DNA of 60,823 bases. It comes from an uncultured Lachnospiraceae bacterium (GTDB lineage Bacteria; Bacillota; Clostridia; Lachnospirales; Lachnospiraceae). The position numbers and the translations under genes were made by a program. Shown piece by piece: positions 34,554-43,860 of the stretch. The stretch is taken from assembly GCA_910577165.1 (NCBI GenBank), contig CAJTLX010000013.1, positions 4,212-65,034 on the forward strand, read 5' to 3'. The notes under the pieces are model-generated. The model saw only the letters and a program-made list of their open reading frames with translations, was not told the origin of the DNA and did not search any database. Each line of letters starts with the position of its first letter. The stretch's first letter is position 1.

Positions 34554-36265
34554 CTGAAACCCTTCCTCGGTCTCCCACATTCCTCATGCCCCCTTATCTC
34601 TTACTCCATTATCAGACCCTTTTGGATGCCTCCAGAACATCCTGTTCCCCCTACCCCATTCCAGATTCCCTCACACATAGTATAACATCCTGGGCAGCCA
34701 AAATGCAATCTGTTTTTCTTTTTCACTACCCATCTTATCCCGCCACGGGGAAACCCCAGAAGCAGGGTACTACCCCAGACTTACCACGCTGGCTTGATGG
34801 TATACCACAGGATATCCGAAGCCTACACCATACAATGATACCAAGGCAGATACCGTAACCCTGTAATCTGGCTATCCCCATACCCGTAGCCCCATTTTCC
34901 TCATTCCTGAAGAAACTACCATAAATCTCATGCCAATGATCTGGCGCAGCCAACACCTTCCATATGGGGGTACTACCCCTACAGGAGGGGGTTCCTAAAT
35001 CGGGGAGGGCGGCATGGAGGGGGAAGCGAACTACCCCTATAGGGGAAGCCTTCCCCACCTACCCCAGAAAACAATACAGAGGATACCCCAACTGCCCCGC
35101 ATCATATACCCACTGACCAGAAATAAATCTTGCAGGGAAGTCTGTTCCCATCCCCCATTGCGCTGCTTTTCAGACTACCCCTCCCAAAAAAGGATACCCT
35201 GACCCACGAAATGCCAGATGCCAACTTTTCCCACCCAACCTCACCGCAGGTTGTCACGGGGGGAAGAAGGGAACTGATCCTACAAAAGAAGTTCCCCCCA
35301 ATCCTAAAGGACAGCACAGGGGGAAAGAAGCAAACTACCCCTACACGGGAAGCCTGTCCCTTGAATATTATAAGGAAACTGTCGCTGAATATGAACTACC
35401 CCTACATGGGAAGCTTGCCCACCTACATCAGAAAACAATGTTTCTTTCCTATGATTCCCACCTTGAAGCCGGAGGATCCCCCATTGCGCTGCCTTCCAGA
35501 TTACCCCTCCCAAAAAAGGAGACCCCTGACCCTCAGTGGTGGAGGGCTTCTGCCAGTCTTACAGACCACCTCCCCAAACAGGATACCCCTGACCATGCCC
35601 GCCAGTTCCACAGGGAAGACACTTCAATGAATCTATATCCTGAACCAGATACCTATCAGCAATGAGCCTGCCTGACCCAAAACCTGAACCTCCAACATCC
35701 CATTCACCAGCATTCCTTATATCTGTCACTATATACTTATCCATACAATACACCGGGTAACAAACAACCTCAAACTGACCGCGCGCCAGCCAGACGGACA
35801 CGGACATCTCTTATTATCTCAAAAACGCTTAAATCAGTAGTAACATTCTCCCTCCCCTACCATTCCCATATACTCCATCTTATCAATCACCTAAATTGAA
35901 CATTATTATCTATACTGTGAAAATTCGTCTGGCATAGTTAGGGCACAACTACAGGAAAATCTAACCGACAGCACTTCCAGACCGTAAACTGTCTATATCC
36001 AGTACATATTCCTGCCTATCACCTGTATCATTGTTACTTATCTTGCAGGGAAGTCTGTCCCCATCCCCCATTGCGTTGCCTTCCAGTTTTCCCTCCTTCC
36101 CAAAGCCGCAGGGGAATGGGCGGTTTACGGCGTGTCTTCGCGGGCAGTCTACCATCTAAGTCCTTGCCAACTGGATACCCAGACCATGCCCGCCAGTTCC
36201 ACAGGAAATCTGCAAGGGCGCAGGTACAAACCCCCCGTGATACCCCAATCCCCCTGCAAATGGTA
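34554..36265. repeat. Gene-free stretch made of dispersed related modules
   Basis: No intact gene is visible. Block alpha (AACTACCCCTAYA followed by GGGAAGC and CCC) occurs at 35029-35056, 35332-35360 and 35394-35420. Block beta (CTTGCAGGGAAGTCTGT, then CCATTGCGYTGC) occurs at 35129-35173 and 36042-36086, with a partial copy near 35480. Block gamma (CATGCCCGCCAGTTCCACAGG) occurs near 35597 and 36186. The minus-strand translations of beta share AMGDGxRLPCKI, and those of gamma share PVELAGMV, so these may be remains of a decayed gene family. Six octamer or near-octamer copies lie here. Confidence 0.7.
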
Positions 36266-36604
36266 CTACCTCATCCCCGGCGGCAGATAATAACTGCGGA
36301 AAAAACGCGCAACTTCCTCCGGTTCAAACAGTTCCTCCACCACCCCGATTTCCCCGCCTGCGCCAAATACCATGCGGACACCCTCCCCCTCATTCTCAAA
36401 GGCAGGGATTACCAACGCGTCAAAACCCTCTGCCAGAGAATATCCCAATTCACGCTTTGCAGATACACCGGAGGCGTGCTTTGACAGAATAATGAATTTT
36501 TCCGCGCGTCCTGCCGCATCCCGCCCCGTGACCTGGCATAAAACGAAATACCCCCACGCCGCATCAAATACCTCCGACAAGGTTAATTCCTTCCTCTCCC
36601 CCAT
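36266..36604 (-). CDS. Unknown small protein
   Basis: 112 residues starting MGERKELTLSEVFDAAWGYF. GGAAGGTGG precedes the ATG by 5 nt. The sequence KFIILSKHASGVSAKRELGY, then SLAEGFDALVIPAFENEGEG, is compact and well formed, with an acidic C-terminal helix (VVEELFEPEEVARFFRSYYL). No family recognised. It stands alone among decayed repeats. Confidence 0.55.
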   Translation of the reverse strand: MGERKELTLSEVFDAAWGYFVLCQVTGRDAAGRAEKFIILSKHASGVSAKRELGYSLAEGFDALVIPAFENEGEGVRMVFGAGGEIGVVEELFEPEEVARFFRSYYLPPGMR

Positions 36605-38095
36605 GGATACCACCTTCCTTTTTTATTGAAATGATATCCATTATACTCATCAACTGATATATGTCAATATTGTCTTGTAAAATACTTCAATCCCCTGAAA
36701 ACTTTCCCCCTGACGGACAGGTCTTGCAGATACCCCAGAACCCCATCTTCCCCAACAATATCCCACAGCTTCACCTTCCATGCGAAATCCCACTGCCACA
36801 TGACCCCACCAATTGCCATGCTTCCAAGGGAGGATACCCCAAAAGGTTCACCACGCCTGCAACCCCACAACAACCCTGCTGTTTCAGCAAAGCCTCCTGA
36901 CAACGTTCCCACACCTCCCAAACAGTCTGCATGACCATTTTAGAGCATTACCAATTACCCATTCAAGCTACTACTACCTTCCCCCTATTGCTATAATCCA
37001 TCTGGCTATCAGCCTTGTCCCGCATACAAGTCTTAAGCTGAACCGATTGCCTGTCATAGAATACTGACAACTACCCATCCAAGATACTACTTCCCCTCCT
37101 GATCACTACAGTCAGCCTTGCCATCATCCTCATACCAGAAGCAAGTCCCAAGCTGAACCGCCTGCCTATTACCATTCACAATCACCTTACCTTTTGCAAC
37201 CTTAAAACCTTACCATTCCCCTACTATATACTATATTCCATCTGGTCTGTCGTCTTATTGTCAACTCAAATCTTATAAAAACCCTGTTGTCTGCCATAGA
37301 TATCCCATTCCAAGCTTTACAGTATCAGACTACCCAAGCCAGTCTTAAAAATCATTTATTGTGGTTTATCCTATATGTCCTAAACTTGGCAGTTCCTCAC
37401 TGACTGATCAATCCTATCAAGCTCTGAGCATCGGTTATAGCGATCTGTCAGATAAGGAAACTGTTAGATAGGGAAATATGCAGCCTTGGGCAAATCCCTC
37501 CCACTTCTGATTGTTTCTGGAACAATTCCATCCCGCTTTTTATACCTTAACGGTCGGTGAAACATCCATAAAAGTCACAGGTCCCTATTTCTTACTATTA
37601 TTTCCTTTTATATCCACCGCTTTTTTTGCCGTTTTTTCATATTCGGCTACCGCCTTTTTAGTCTTTTTCCCCGTTTCATTACCGCTTTTTTCTCCTTTTA
37701 TTCCCTAAGATGATTTCCAGATATTGTATATTCATTCTGCCACCACACACGGACGTGACTGCGAACCCAATTCCCATCCTCAATTTCGTTCTTCTCATAC
37801 CCATTTCCCACCCTTGTCTTAATGGTCAGTCTGCCTTTTTCCCACTGCAGGCTTGTAAACTTTACCTCTGGGGTAAACTTCCATACCTTTAGTCTGCGGA
37901 TTCCGCCGCTTTGTTTACATTTTCACCGCATTAGTCTTGTTTTCTGCCCCTTACTTACATTTTCATAGCCCTAGTTTCAGAATTTTTCACTTCAGTTACT
38001 GACTGCCTGCCAGTCTTTCCGCCAGTTTGATTATTTCAAGTGCGGAATTTTTTCTCATTCCGTAAAACTGAAAAACTGAAAGGGGTCTCTTAATC
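36605..38095. repeat. Gene-free stretch with diverged tandem units
   Basis: No intact gene is seen. Two units of about 118 bp start near 36950 and 37070 and share AAGCTGAACCGMYTGCC and CCATCCAAG-type blocks. A third, more decayed unit lies near 37240-37310 and a fourth near 39990-40045. Read on the minus strand, the units share GNRQAVQLGTCFWYEDDG-like peptides (first two units), so they look like relics of a small repeated gene. The last 400 bp before the methyltransferase are pyrimidine-rich on +. Confidence 0.6.
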
Positions 38096-39364
38096 ATGGA
38101 AAGAACTGATGCGAAACTAAGGCTAAACAAGAATTTATTTGAGATGGCAAAGAAAAAAATGGAAGAAATGGAAGAAATGGAAGAAACGGAAAAGGAATTT
38201 GAATGGAAACTGAAAGATACAGACTTCCTCCTCGCCGTCATGCTCCTCGCCCTTAACCAAAAAAACCAGAAAGATGCTGTCTATTCTGCATTGAACCATC
38301 CCGATGAGCTAGGGGCTTACTCCACAAAAACTTATGCAGTTTACAACGGAATACTAACGGAACTGAAAAAACAGGGCGGGCGCAATTCCAGTGATACCAT
38401 CAATACTGCCCTTGCATCTTTCATTACAGCGGAGATTGGTGACCTCCTGTCCCACATAAAACCAGTCTATACAATCGTTGGCTATAAAAATATTACGATG
38501 CAGGAATCGGTCGCAGAAGCCGTTAAAAATATGTCCCTCCCAACAGGGGAAACGGAGTTAATCGATGCGTGCTGCGGCACTGGGGCTTTATTTTTCGGTC
38601 TTTCTGGTGACCAATGGGCGGGGGTAGTGCTGAATGACCTGAACCCACTCCGTACAAATTTTTTGAATGTACTCCTCCGACATCCATTTAAACTGATCAA
38701 GGAAATACTTAAAACCGACTTTGACATTATCAAAAAGCCTGAAGAAAGAAAAAAACTCTTAAGGGAAATCAGACAGATTACGAATGACTTTAAGGAGAAG
38801 CGGAAAAATTACCACAAAGTTGCCTGTGATGTTGCAGTTGCCGCACAAACTTTCCTGCTGCAATGCCTTGACAAACAGCGCATTGATACCGAACAGACCA
38901 TCTTAAAGCGTCTTGCAAATTTCATCCCTGCACATTGGAAACTGCTTAAAAACCATGCCCGCATCACACAGGAGGACTGCCTGACATATCTTGAGAACAC
39001 TGTTCCGAGGCAGAAGAAACTCGTCCTTTTAGACGTGCCTTACATTGGGACAGAGAACACCTGTGGGGTTCCTGGGTATGATTATAAAAAATTCCATACC
39101 AAAGTTGCAAAGTACCTTACGGCGGCAAACTACCCCTTCCTCTACTTCTGCCGGAGCAGCGCACCGAAATCTACCGCACCGGACAGGAAAGAGGTGGCAG
39201 AACATATCATGAAGATGAAACTGGGCGAACATTTTTTGGGGAAAGGGCTTTATTTCCATAAAATCCACCTTGAAGATACCGTGACAGAACTTATCATCAG
39301 CAACCGCAACTATTGCTTTAAGAATCAGGTTCTATGGGAAAATTTTTCTGATGATCTCCTATAG
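38096..39364 (+). CDS. D12-class N6-adenine DNA methyltransferase
   Basis: 422 residues. AAAGGGG lies upstream of the ATG. The N terminus is a coiled coil (MAKKKMEEMEEMEETEKEFE). The SAM-binding motif I is ELIDACCGTGALFFGLSGDQ, followed by VVLNDLNPLRTNFLNVLLRH, the D12-class order. The catalytic motif IV reads LLDVPYIGTE, so DPPY is replaced by DVPY; the family usually keeps DPPY. Activity is therefore uncertain. No restriction enzyme lies next to it. It is the only plus-strand gene of the octamer region and has no exact octamer. Similar degenerate repeats flank it. Confidence 0.8.
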   Translation: MERTDAKLRLNKNLFEMAKKKMEEMEEMEETEKEFEWKLKDTDFLLAVMLLALNQKNQKDAVYSALNHPDELGAYSTKTYAVYNGILTELKKQGGRNSSDTINTALASFITAEIGDLLSHIKPVYTIVGYKNITMQESVAEAVKNMSLPTGETELIDACCGTGALFFGLSGDQWAGVVLNDLNPLRTNFLNVLLRHPFKLIKEILKTDFDIIKKPEERKKLLREIRQITNDFKEKRKNYHKVACDVAVAAQTFLLQCLDKQRIDTEQTILKRLANFIPAHWKLLKNHARITQEDCLTYLENTVPRQKKLVLLDVPYIGTENTCGVPGYDYKKFHTKVAKYLTAANYPFLYFCRSSAPKSTAPDRKEVAEHIMKMKLGEHFLGKGLYFHKIHLEDTVTELIISNRNYCFKNQVLWENFSDDLL

Positions 39365-39368
39365 AAAA

Positions 39369-39472
39369 GCAAGGAAGCTGCCTTACAAAGTAAATACACA
39401 AAATACAGATACCTTGGGAATCAAAATCCCATATATTTTGTAGTCCTTCACTTTGTGCGGCAGCCTCCTTGC
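39369..39472. terminator. Long hairpin of about 104 nt after the methyltransferase
   Basis: Nested arms: GCAAGGA/TCCTTGC, GCTGCC/GGCAGC, ACAAAGT/ACTTTGT, then ACAAAATA/TATTTTGT and GGGA/TCCC near the tip. About 32 pairs with few interruptions. It lies directly after the methyltransferase stop and before the end of the convergent gene at 39495. It could stop both transcripts; a T-rich tail (CTTTTCTAT) exists only on the minus strand. Confidence 0.75.
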
Positions 39473-39494
39473 CTCTCCCCCCACCTGCCGGAAA

Positions 39495-39914
39495 CTAATC
39501 TGCAGATACCCCCGGCAGGCTTCCCAATATTACTTTCAGCTTTGGTATCGCTTTCTGGCATATCTGATTCAGTACTGCACAGTTCTCCCCCAACTGGGTC
39601 AGTGCCCCAATATATCCGGCGCAGGATACCCCATCCAGCCCACCCCCTACATCCTTCCCGCACATTACCGTACAGCCAGCCTCCACGGAAACCTCAAACA
39701 GGCAGTTCAGGTCATCCGCCATGGTCTCAACAATGCACTGTTCCAATTCCTCGGCGGTCTTAAACCGGAAGAAGCGGTAGTAACTTTCGGCATCCGCATC
39801 ATGGATAAGAAAAAACCATACCCCCTTTTCAGTCTGCGCAACATCCGCATCACTGCTAATAAGATACCCCAAATATTTTTCGATTACCTTTCGGATTTTT
39901 TCCTCTTCTGGCAT
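39495..39914 (-). CDS. Unknown protein with a start codon in a hairpin
   Basis: 139 residues starting MPEEEKIRKVIEKYLGYLIS. GGGAGG precedes the ATG. The first 90 residues look like an alpha/beta protein (GVWFFLIHDADAESYYRFFR); the C-terminal half has GGGLDGVSCAGYIGALTQLG. Not a family I recognise. An 11-bp inverted repeat (ATACCATCATC/GATGATGGTAT, 39913-39945) covers the start codon and places the ribosome binding site in its loop, which may dampen translation. Three octamers lie inside the gene. Confidence 0.55.
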   Translation of the reverse strand: MPEEEKIRKVIEKYLGYLISSDADVAQTEKGVWFFLIHDADAESYYRFFRFKTAEELEQCIVETMADDLNCLFEVSVEAGCTVMCGKDVGGGLDGVSCAGYIGALTQLGENCAVLNQICQKAIPKLKVILGSLPGVSAD

Positions 39915-40365
39915 ACCATCATCCTCCCTTATGTGATGATGGTATCTTACCTCTCCTGTCTAAGAATGTAAAGTCATTTTTAGCTAATTATTATCAACAA
40001 AGACCTTACAAGACCCTGTCGTCTACCACAGACAACACCTGCCTTATCCTCATCAGAATACCCCCTATGACAGCCTGAAAAATTATTTATTGTAGTTTCA
40101 ATCCCCCCAAACCTAACGGCTTCTTGCCGCCCGTTAAAATTCCCTTACTTCTCCTTTCGACCTTTTGTTCCATTGTACCAAAAACAACCTAATCTGGCTA
40201 CCCCAAAAGGAGCTTTCTGGCAAATCAAGGACTTATTCCACAAAAAAGATGAACACAACAGCTTATCATTCAGTCTTACAATTTTTTCCAAATATCTACA
40301 GGCTCGAAAACTGTCGATAAGCCAATTTTAAGGCGCGAAAACTAGCGATAGACTGCTGCTAAAGC
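39915..40365. other. Gene-free right margin of the accessory region
   Basis: No gene visible. It contains a decayed copy of the 37.24-kb unit (39990-40110). Two similar tracts lie at 40301-40322 and 40333-40354 (GCTCGAAAACTGTCGATAAG and GCGCGAAAACTAGCGATAGA) near the border with the prfA terminator. The C-rich composition ends near 40200, so the border of the accessory region is probably here. Confidence 0.5.
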
Positions 40366-40404
40366 AAAAACGGTTTATCCCGAACCGAAATAAACCGTTT
40401 TTTT
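40366..40404 (-). terminator. Terminator of the rho-rpmE-DUF1385-prmC-prfA cluster
   Basis: AAACGGTTTAT and ATAAACCGTTT close over a TTCGG-containing loop, with A- and T-runs on both sides. It lies 62 nt after the prfA stop and may work in both directions. Confidence 0.9.
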
Positions 40405-40465
40405 CCCAATTTTTAAAATCTTCATTTAAAGTCTGAACACCGGAAACCCAGTAAAATCAAGGGTT

Positions 40466-41548
40466 TCAGCCATTCTCATCTAAGTTGCTCAGGCGTATCG
40501 CCTGATCGGCGGCGATGCACGCATCGATGATTTCCTCAATATCACCGTCCATCACTTTCTCTAATTTATAGATCGTCAGTCCGATTCGATGATCGGTCAG
40601 TCTCCCCTGTGGGAAATTGTAGGTGCGGATTTTTTCGGAGCGATCGCCGGTGCCAACCTGGGATTTTCTCGCTGCGGCCTCCGCGTCATGCGCCTTTTCA
40701 AGTTCCATCTCATAAAGTCTTGAGCGCAGAACTTTAAGTGCCTTGTCCCTGTTTTTTAACTGAGATTTCTCATCCTGGCACGAGATCACAATCCCCGTTG
40801 GAATATGGGTCAAACGCACAGCAGAGTCCGTTGTATTTACGCATTGCCCACCATTTCCAGAGGAACGAAACACATCAAATCTACAATCGTTTAAGTCAAT
40901 CTGCACATCCACCTCTTCCGCCTCCGGCATGATCGCCACTGTCGCAGTCGAAGTGTGGATGCGCCCGCCGGACTCTGTGACCGGAATGCGCTGTACACGG
41001 TGAACACCACTCTCATATTTTAGCTTGGAGTAAGCACCATTTCCCTCGATCATAAAAATAACTTCCTTGCAGCCTCCGATCCCACTCTCGTTCAGATTCA
41101 TCATATCGACTTTCCAACGCTGTGTCTCCGCATATTTCTGGTACATCCGAAACAACTCTGCCGCAAAGAGTGCTGCCTCGTCGCCGCCCGCACCCGCGCG
41201 AATCTCCACAATCACATTTTTTTCATCATTCGGATCTTTGGGAAGAAGAAGGATTTTTAACTGCTGTTCTAAGCGTTCTACATCAAGCTTTCCCTGTGCC
41301 AGCTCTTCCTTTGCTAGTTCGCGCAGTTCCTCATCGCTCTCCGTATCAAGCATGGTCAAACTGTCCTCAATATTTTGCTTTGCCTGTTTATATTCGCGGT
41401 ACACATTAACAACTTCGCTAAGATCATTTTGTTCCTTCATCAATTTTCGAAAACGCACGGTGTCATTTGTCACTGTCGGCTCGCTAAGTTCCGCCTGCAA
41501 TTCCTCAAAACGTCGCTCCGTATCCTCCAGTTTATCAAACATCTCCAT
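40466..41548 (-). CDS. prfA: Peptide chain release factor 1
   Basis: 360 residues, standard length. RF1 reads UAA and UAG and triggers peptide release. The stop-codon motif is RIPVTESGGRIHTS (PxT type, as in RF1) and the catalytic GGQ lies in RSSGNGGQCVNTTDSAVRLT. The N-terminal coiled domain and the C-terminal domain are complete. It follows prmC, whose product methylates the GGQ glutamine, so enzyme and substrate are neighbours. Confidence 0.97.
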   Translation of the reverse strand: MEMFDKLEDTERRFEELQAELSEPTVTNDTVRFRKLMKEQNDLSEVVNVYREYKQAKQNIEDSLTMLDTESDEELRELAKEELAQGKLDVERLEQQLKILLLPKDPNDEKNVIVEIRAGAGGDEAALFAAELFRMYQKYAETQRWKVDMMNLNESGIGGCKEVIFMIEGNGAYSKLKYESGVHRVQRIPVTESGGRIHTSTATVAIMPEAEEVDVQIDLNDCRFDVFRSSGNGGQCVNTTDSAVRLTHIPTGIVISCQDEKSQLKNRDKALKVLRSRLYEMELEKAHDAEAAARKSQVGTGDRSEKIRTYNFPQGRLTDHRIGLTIYKLEKVMDGDIEEIIDACIAADQAIRLSNLDENG

Positions 41549-41626
41549 AAAATTCTCCTCCTTTCAAGAGATCAAAGCTCAATTTAATTTCCAAAAATTC
41601 CCGTTTTATCAAATTTATTTGATACC

Positions 41627-42475
41627 TCAGTCAATAAATGCCAATTTTCCCATCCACCGCGCACATACCACACGGTCAAGTCCGGCATAATCCTTTTTTA
41701 TGATAATTTCTCTAAAACCGTTTTCCTCAAGCAGACGCACTACATCCTCTGCCTGATGATAACCAATTTCCAGAAAAATTCTGCCGCCCAAATGAAGACG
41801 CGCTCCCGCACCCGCTGCAATTTTTCGATAAAAATATAGTCCGTCCGCGCCGCCATCTAATGCCATATGTGGTTCAAAATCGCGCACCTCTGGCATTAAC
41901 CCCCCAATTTCCTCAGTGGGGATATAGGGCGGATTAGAAATAATCACATCAAAATTTCCGGGCACCGTTTCCCACAGATCGCTCTGTATAAACTGTGCGC
42001 GAAGGTTGAGACGGTCTGCATTTAACTGCGCAACGGCAAGTGCTTCTCTTGATAGATCTGTTCCCACTGCCTCCCTTATACCGCCAAGCTTTGCCAGACT
42101 CAATAAAATACAGCCCGATCCCGTACACAGATCAAGGACGCGCGCACCGTGACAAAAGGGTATTGCCGCTTCCACTAATAATTCCGTATCCTGTCTTGGA
42201 ATTAAGACCGCAGGGGACACCAGAAAAGATAACCCCATAAATTCCTGTGTCCCCATAATATATTGCAGTGGTTCGCGTGCCGTTCGCCGCTCTAGTGCCA
42301 TCCGGTAAGCTGTGATTATTTCCTCCCCTAATTCTTCCCGCGCACTAAAAAAAAGTGCGGTGGAAGAAAGGGAGGCGACCTCCATCAGAAGATATTTTGC
42401 ATCCAGTGCCGCCTCCGCGATTCCTGCCCTTTTTAATTGGTCTTCCGAAAATTTTAAAACTTCCCCTATGGTCAT
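41627..42475 (-). CDS. prmC: Release factor glutamine methyltransferase
   Basis: 282 residues. Transfers methyl from SAM to the glutamine of the GGQ motif of RF1 and RF2. The N-terminal helical domain is followed by the SAM domain with GARVLDLCTGSGCILLSLAK and the catalytic NPPYIPTEE. The start overlaps the stop of the DUF1385 gene by four bases, so translation is coupled. The prfA gene follows after 78 nt. Confidence 0.96.
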   Translation of the reverse strand: MTIGEVLKFSEDQLKRAGIAEAALDAKYLLMEVASLSSTALFFSAREELGEEIITAYRMALERRTAREPLQYIMGTQEFMGLSFLVSPAVLIPRQDTELLVEAAIPFCHGARVLDLCTGSGCILLSLAKLGGIREAVGTDLSREALAVAQLNADRLNLRAQFIQSDLWETVPGNFDVIISNPPYIPTEEIGGLMPEVRDFEPHMALDGGADGLYFYRKIAAGAGARLHLGGRIFLEIGYHQAEDVVRLLEENGFREIIIKKDYAGLDRVVCARWMGKLAFID

Positions 42476-43860
42476 TCTCCGCGCTCGTCCCCTTTTCCTG
42501 GCTTGGTTCGCATTCTTTCCGCGCTATTTTCGGTTCTTAATGCACTCCTTCCCGTTCTCTTCTCATCATTCGCATCTATCCTGGATGTGTTTCTTCCCGA
42601 TATCTTCGTTTCCCCGCCAATCTTTCCTGGCATTTTTCCATTAGAGCGCGGTGCGCGCTGGAGCCAATCCGGTATTTTTTCTCCAAACAAGGCAGCATTC
42701 CCCTCTATTCTTACCGGGATTTTTCCCGGGGTGTGCGGCACTTCTTTTCTCTGTGCAGTCCTCTCCAAATTCTTTGCAGAATTTCCCCCGCCTGCTGCCA
42801 TATTCTTTGCACCATCATAGACAAAATAGTGATCGAGAGCGCGCAGAAACTCATCCTCTTCCTCCGCGGCTTTTGGCACTGCCGCAGCAATGTTTTGATC
42901 TGTCTCCCCGGTTCCGGTATCTTCTATTTTCTTCTTCACTGATCTGCGTTTTGCAATTCCATTTTCCTCCTGGTAAGCTTCCCAGTCAAAGACAGCACCA
43001 AGTGCTGTGATCGCCACCTCAATCATAGAATCGTCCGGTTCCCTTGTAGTTAGTCCCTGCAAAAGAAGACAGGGTTTATTTAACACAGCCGCCAATTTGC
43101 TCTCGCCATTTCCCGCCAGCCGGACAAACTCGTAGGAGATCCCCGCGATCAGCGGAATTAACACAATTCGCAATATATAGCGCAACCAGGCGGTATCAAC
43201 GCGGATAAACATAAAAAGCACAAAACTTATCAGCATGACAAGGAGAAGAAATCCCATGCCGCACTGCCTGTGACAGCGTCCCTGCCGCCTTACATTTGCA
43301 ACGGTCAGTTCCTGACCGCTCTCAACACAGTTAATACATTTATGTTCAGCACCATGATACATAAAAATACGTTTGACATCCTCAAGCCTTGAAATCAGCA
43401 CCACGTATGCAATAAACATTATTACGCGAAGAATTCCCTCCAGCACAAGTTCAAGAGTCTCTGAATGCACCAGATGACCAAGAAGATTGGAAAACAGAAG
43501 GGGAACCAAAATAAATACTGCGATCGCCATCAGCACAAAAAGCGCGATCACCCCGATATCCGTCATGGTTTCTCCCGCTTTTGAAGTGCTTTTTTGGTTC
43601 GTATCCTTCTTTTCCTCCTCGTAAAAATTTGAGGAATCGCTCAGCGTGCGCACTCCCAAAAGCAGCGATTCAATAAAAATCGCCATCCCCCGGAAAAACG
43701 GAAGCCGAAACAGCCCCACACGCTCTGCTATGCTGTGAAATTCATCTGTCTTCACCTCAATCTGATTGTCCGGTTTCCTGACGGCAACTGCGTAATGATC
43801 TTTATTTTTTATCATTACACCCTCAAGTACCGCCTGCCCGCCGATTCCCGATGATTTCAT
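42472..43860 (-). CDS. DUF1385 membrane protein with a long basic tail
   Basis: 462 residues. Residues 1-290 are a DUF1385 (YqhQ-like) protein: GIGGQAVLEGVMIKNKDHYA at the start, several transmembrane helices (IGVIALFVLMAIAVFILVPL), and the conserved YHGAEHKCINCVESG and GRCHRQCGMGFLLL blocks. Residues 300-462 are an extra basic, low-complexity tail rich in Arg, Lys, Gly and Asn that is not part of the usual family. DUF1385 lies next to prmC and prfA in many Firmicutes, but its role is not established. Coupled to prmC by a 4-nt overlap. Confidence 0.88.
   Translation of the reverse strand: MKSSGIGGQAVLEGVMIKNKDHYAVAVRKPDNQIEVKTDEFHSIAERVGLFRLPFFRGMAIFIESLLLGVRTLSDSSNFYEEEKKDTNQKSTSKAGETMTDIGVIALFVLMAIAVFILVPLLFSNLLGHLVHSETLELVLEGILRVIMFIAYVVLISRLEDVKRIFMYHGAEHKCINCVESGQELTVANVRRQGRCHRQCGMGFLLLVMLISFVLFMFIRVDTAWLRYILRIVLIPLIAGISYEFVRLAGNGESKLAAVLNKPCLLLQGLTTREPDDSMIEVAITALGAVFDWEAYQEENGIAKRRSVKKKIEDTGTGETDQNIAAAVPKAAEEEDEFLRALDHYFVYDGAKNMAAGGGNSAKNLERTAQRKEVPHTPGKIPVRIEGNAALFGEKIPDWLQRAPRSNGKMPGKIGGETKISGRNTSRIDANDEKRTGRSALRTENSAERMRTKPGKGDERGE

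Larger units (their letters stand above)
22366..39870 (+). repeat. Oriented octamer GATACCCC, about 27 copies
   Basis: Exact copies read by eye start at 22366, 22664, 22728, 23015, 23963, 24780, 28200, 29229, 29774, 30337, 30404, 30452, 30829, 30929, 31186, 31307, 32916, 33497, 33580, 35082, 35582, 36239, 36729, 36833, 39505, 39625 and 39863. All are on the + strand and I saw no GGGGTATC on + in this interval. Near-matches (GGATACCC, AATACCCC, CATACCCC) are also common. Copies fall in minus-strand genes in different reading frames and in noncoding DNA. None is exact inside the plus-strand methyltransferase or the AT-rich half of the surface protein gene. Outside the interval I found only two, both reversed (43-50, 52404-52411). 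Confidence 0.85.

Noticed and set aside
22366..39870. CRISPR array as explanation for the recurrent octamer
   Set aside because: Spacing is irregular (44 bp to several kb), the shared core is only 8-9 bp, and copies lie inside genes. No cas genes are present.
22383..40200. A prophage
   Set aside because: No capsid, terminase, portal, tail or lysis genes are visible, only recombinases and scattered accessory genes.
22383..40200. A diversity-generating retroelement or retron
   Set aside because: No reverse transcriptase gene was found on either strand.
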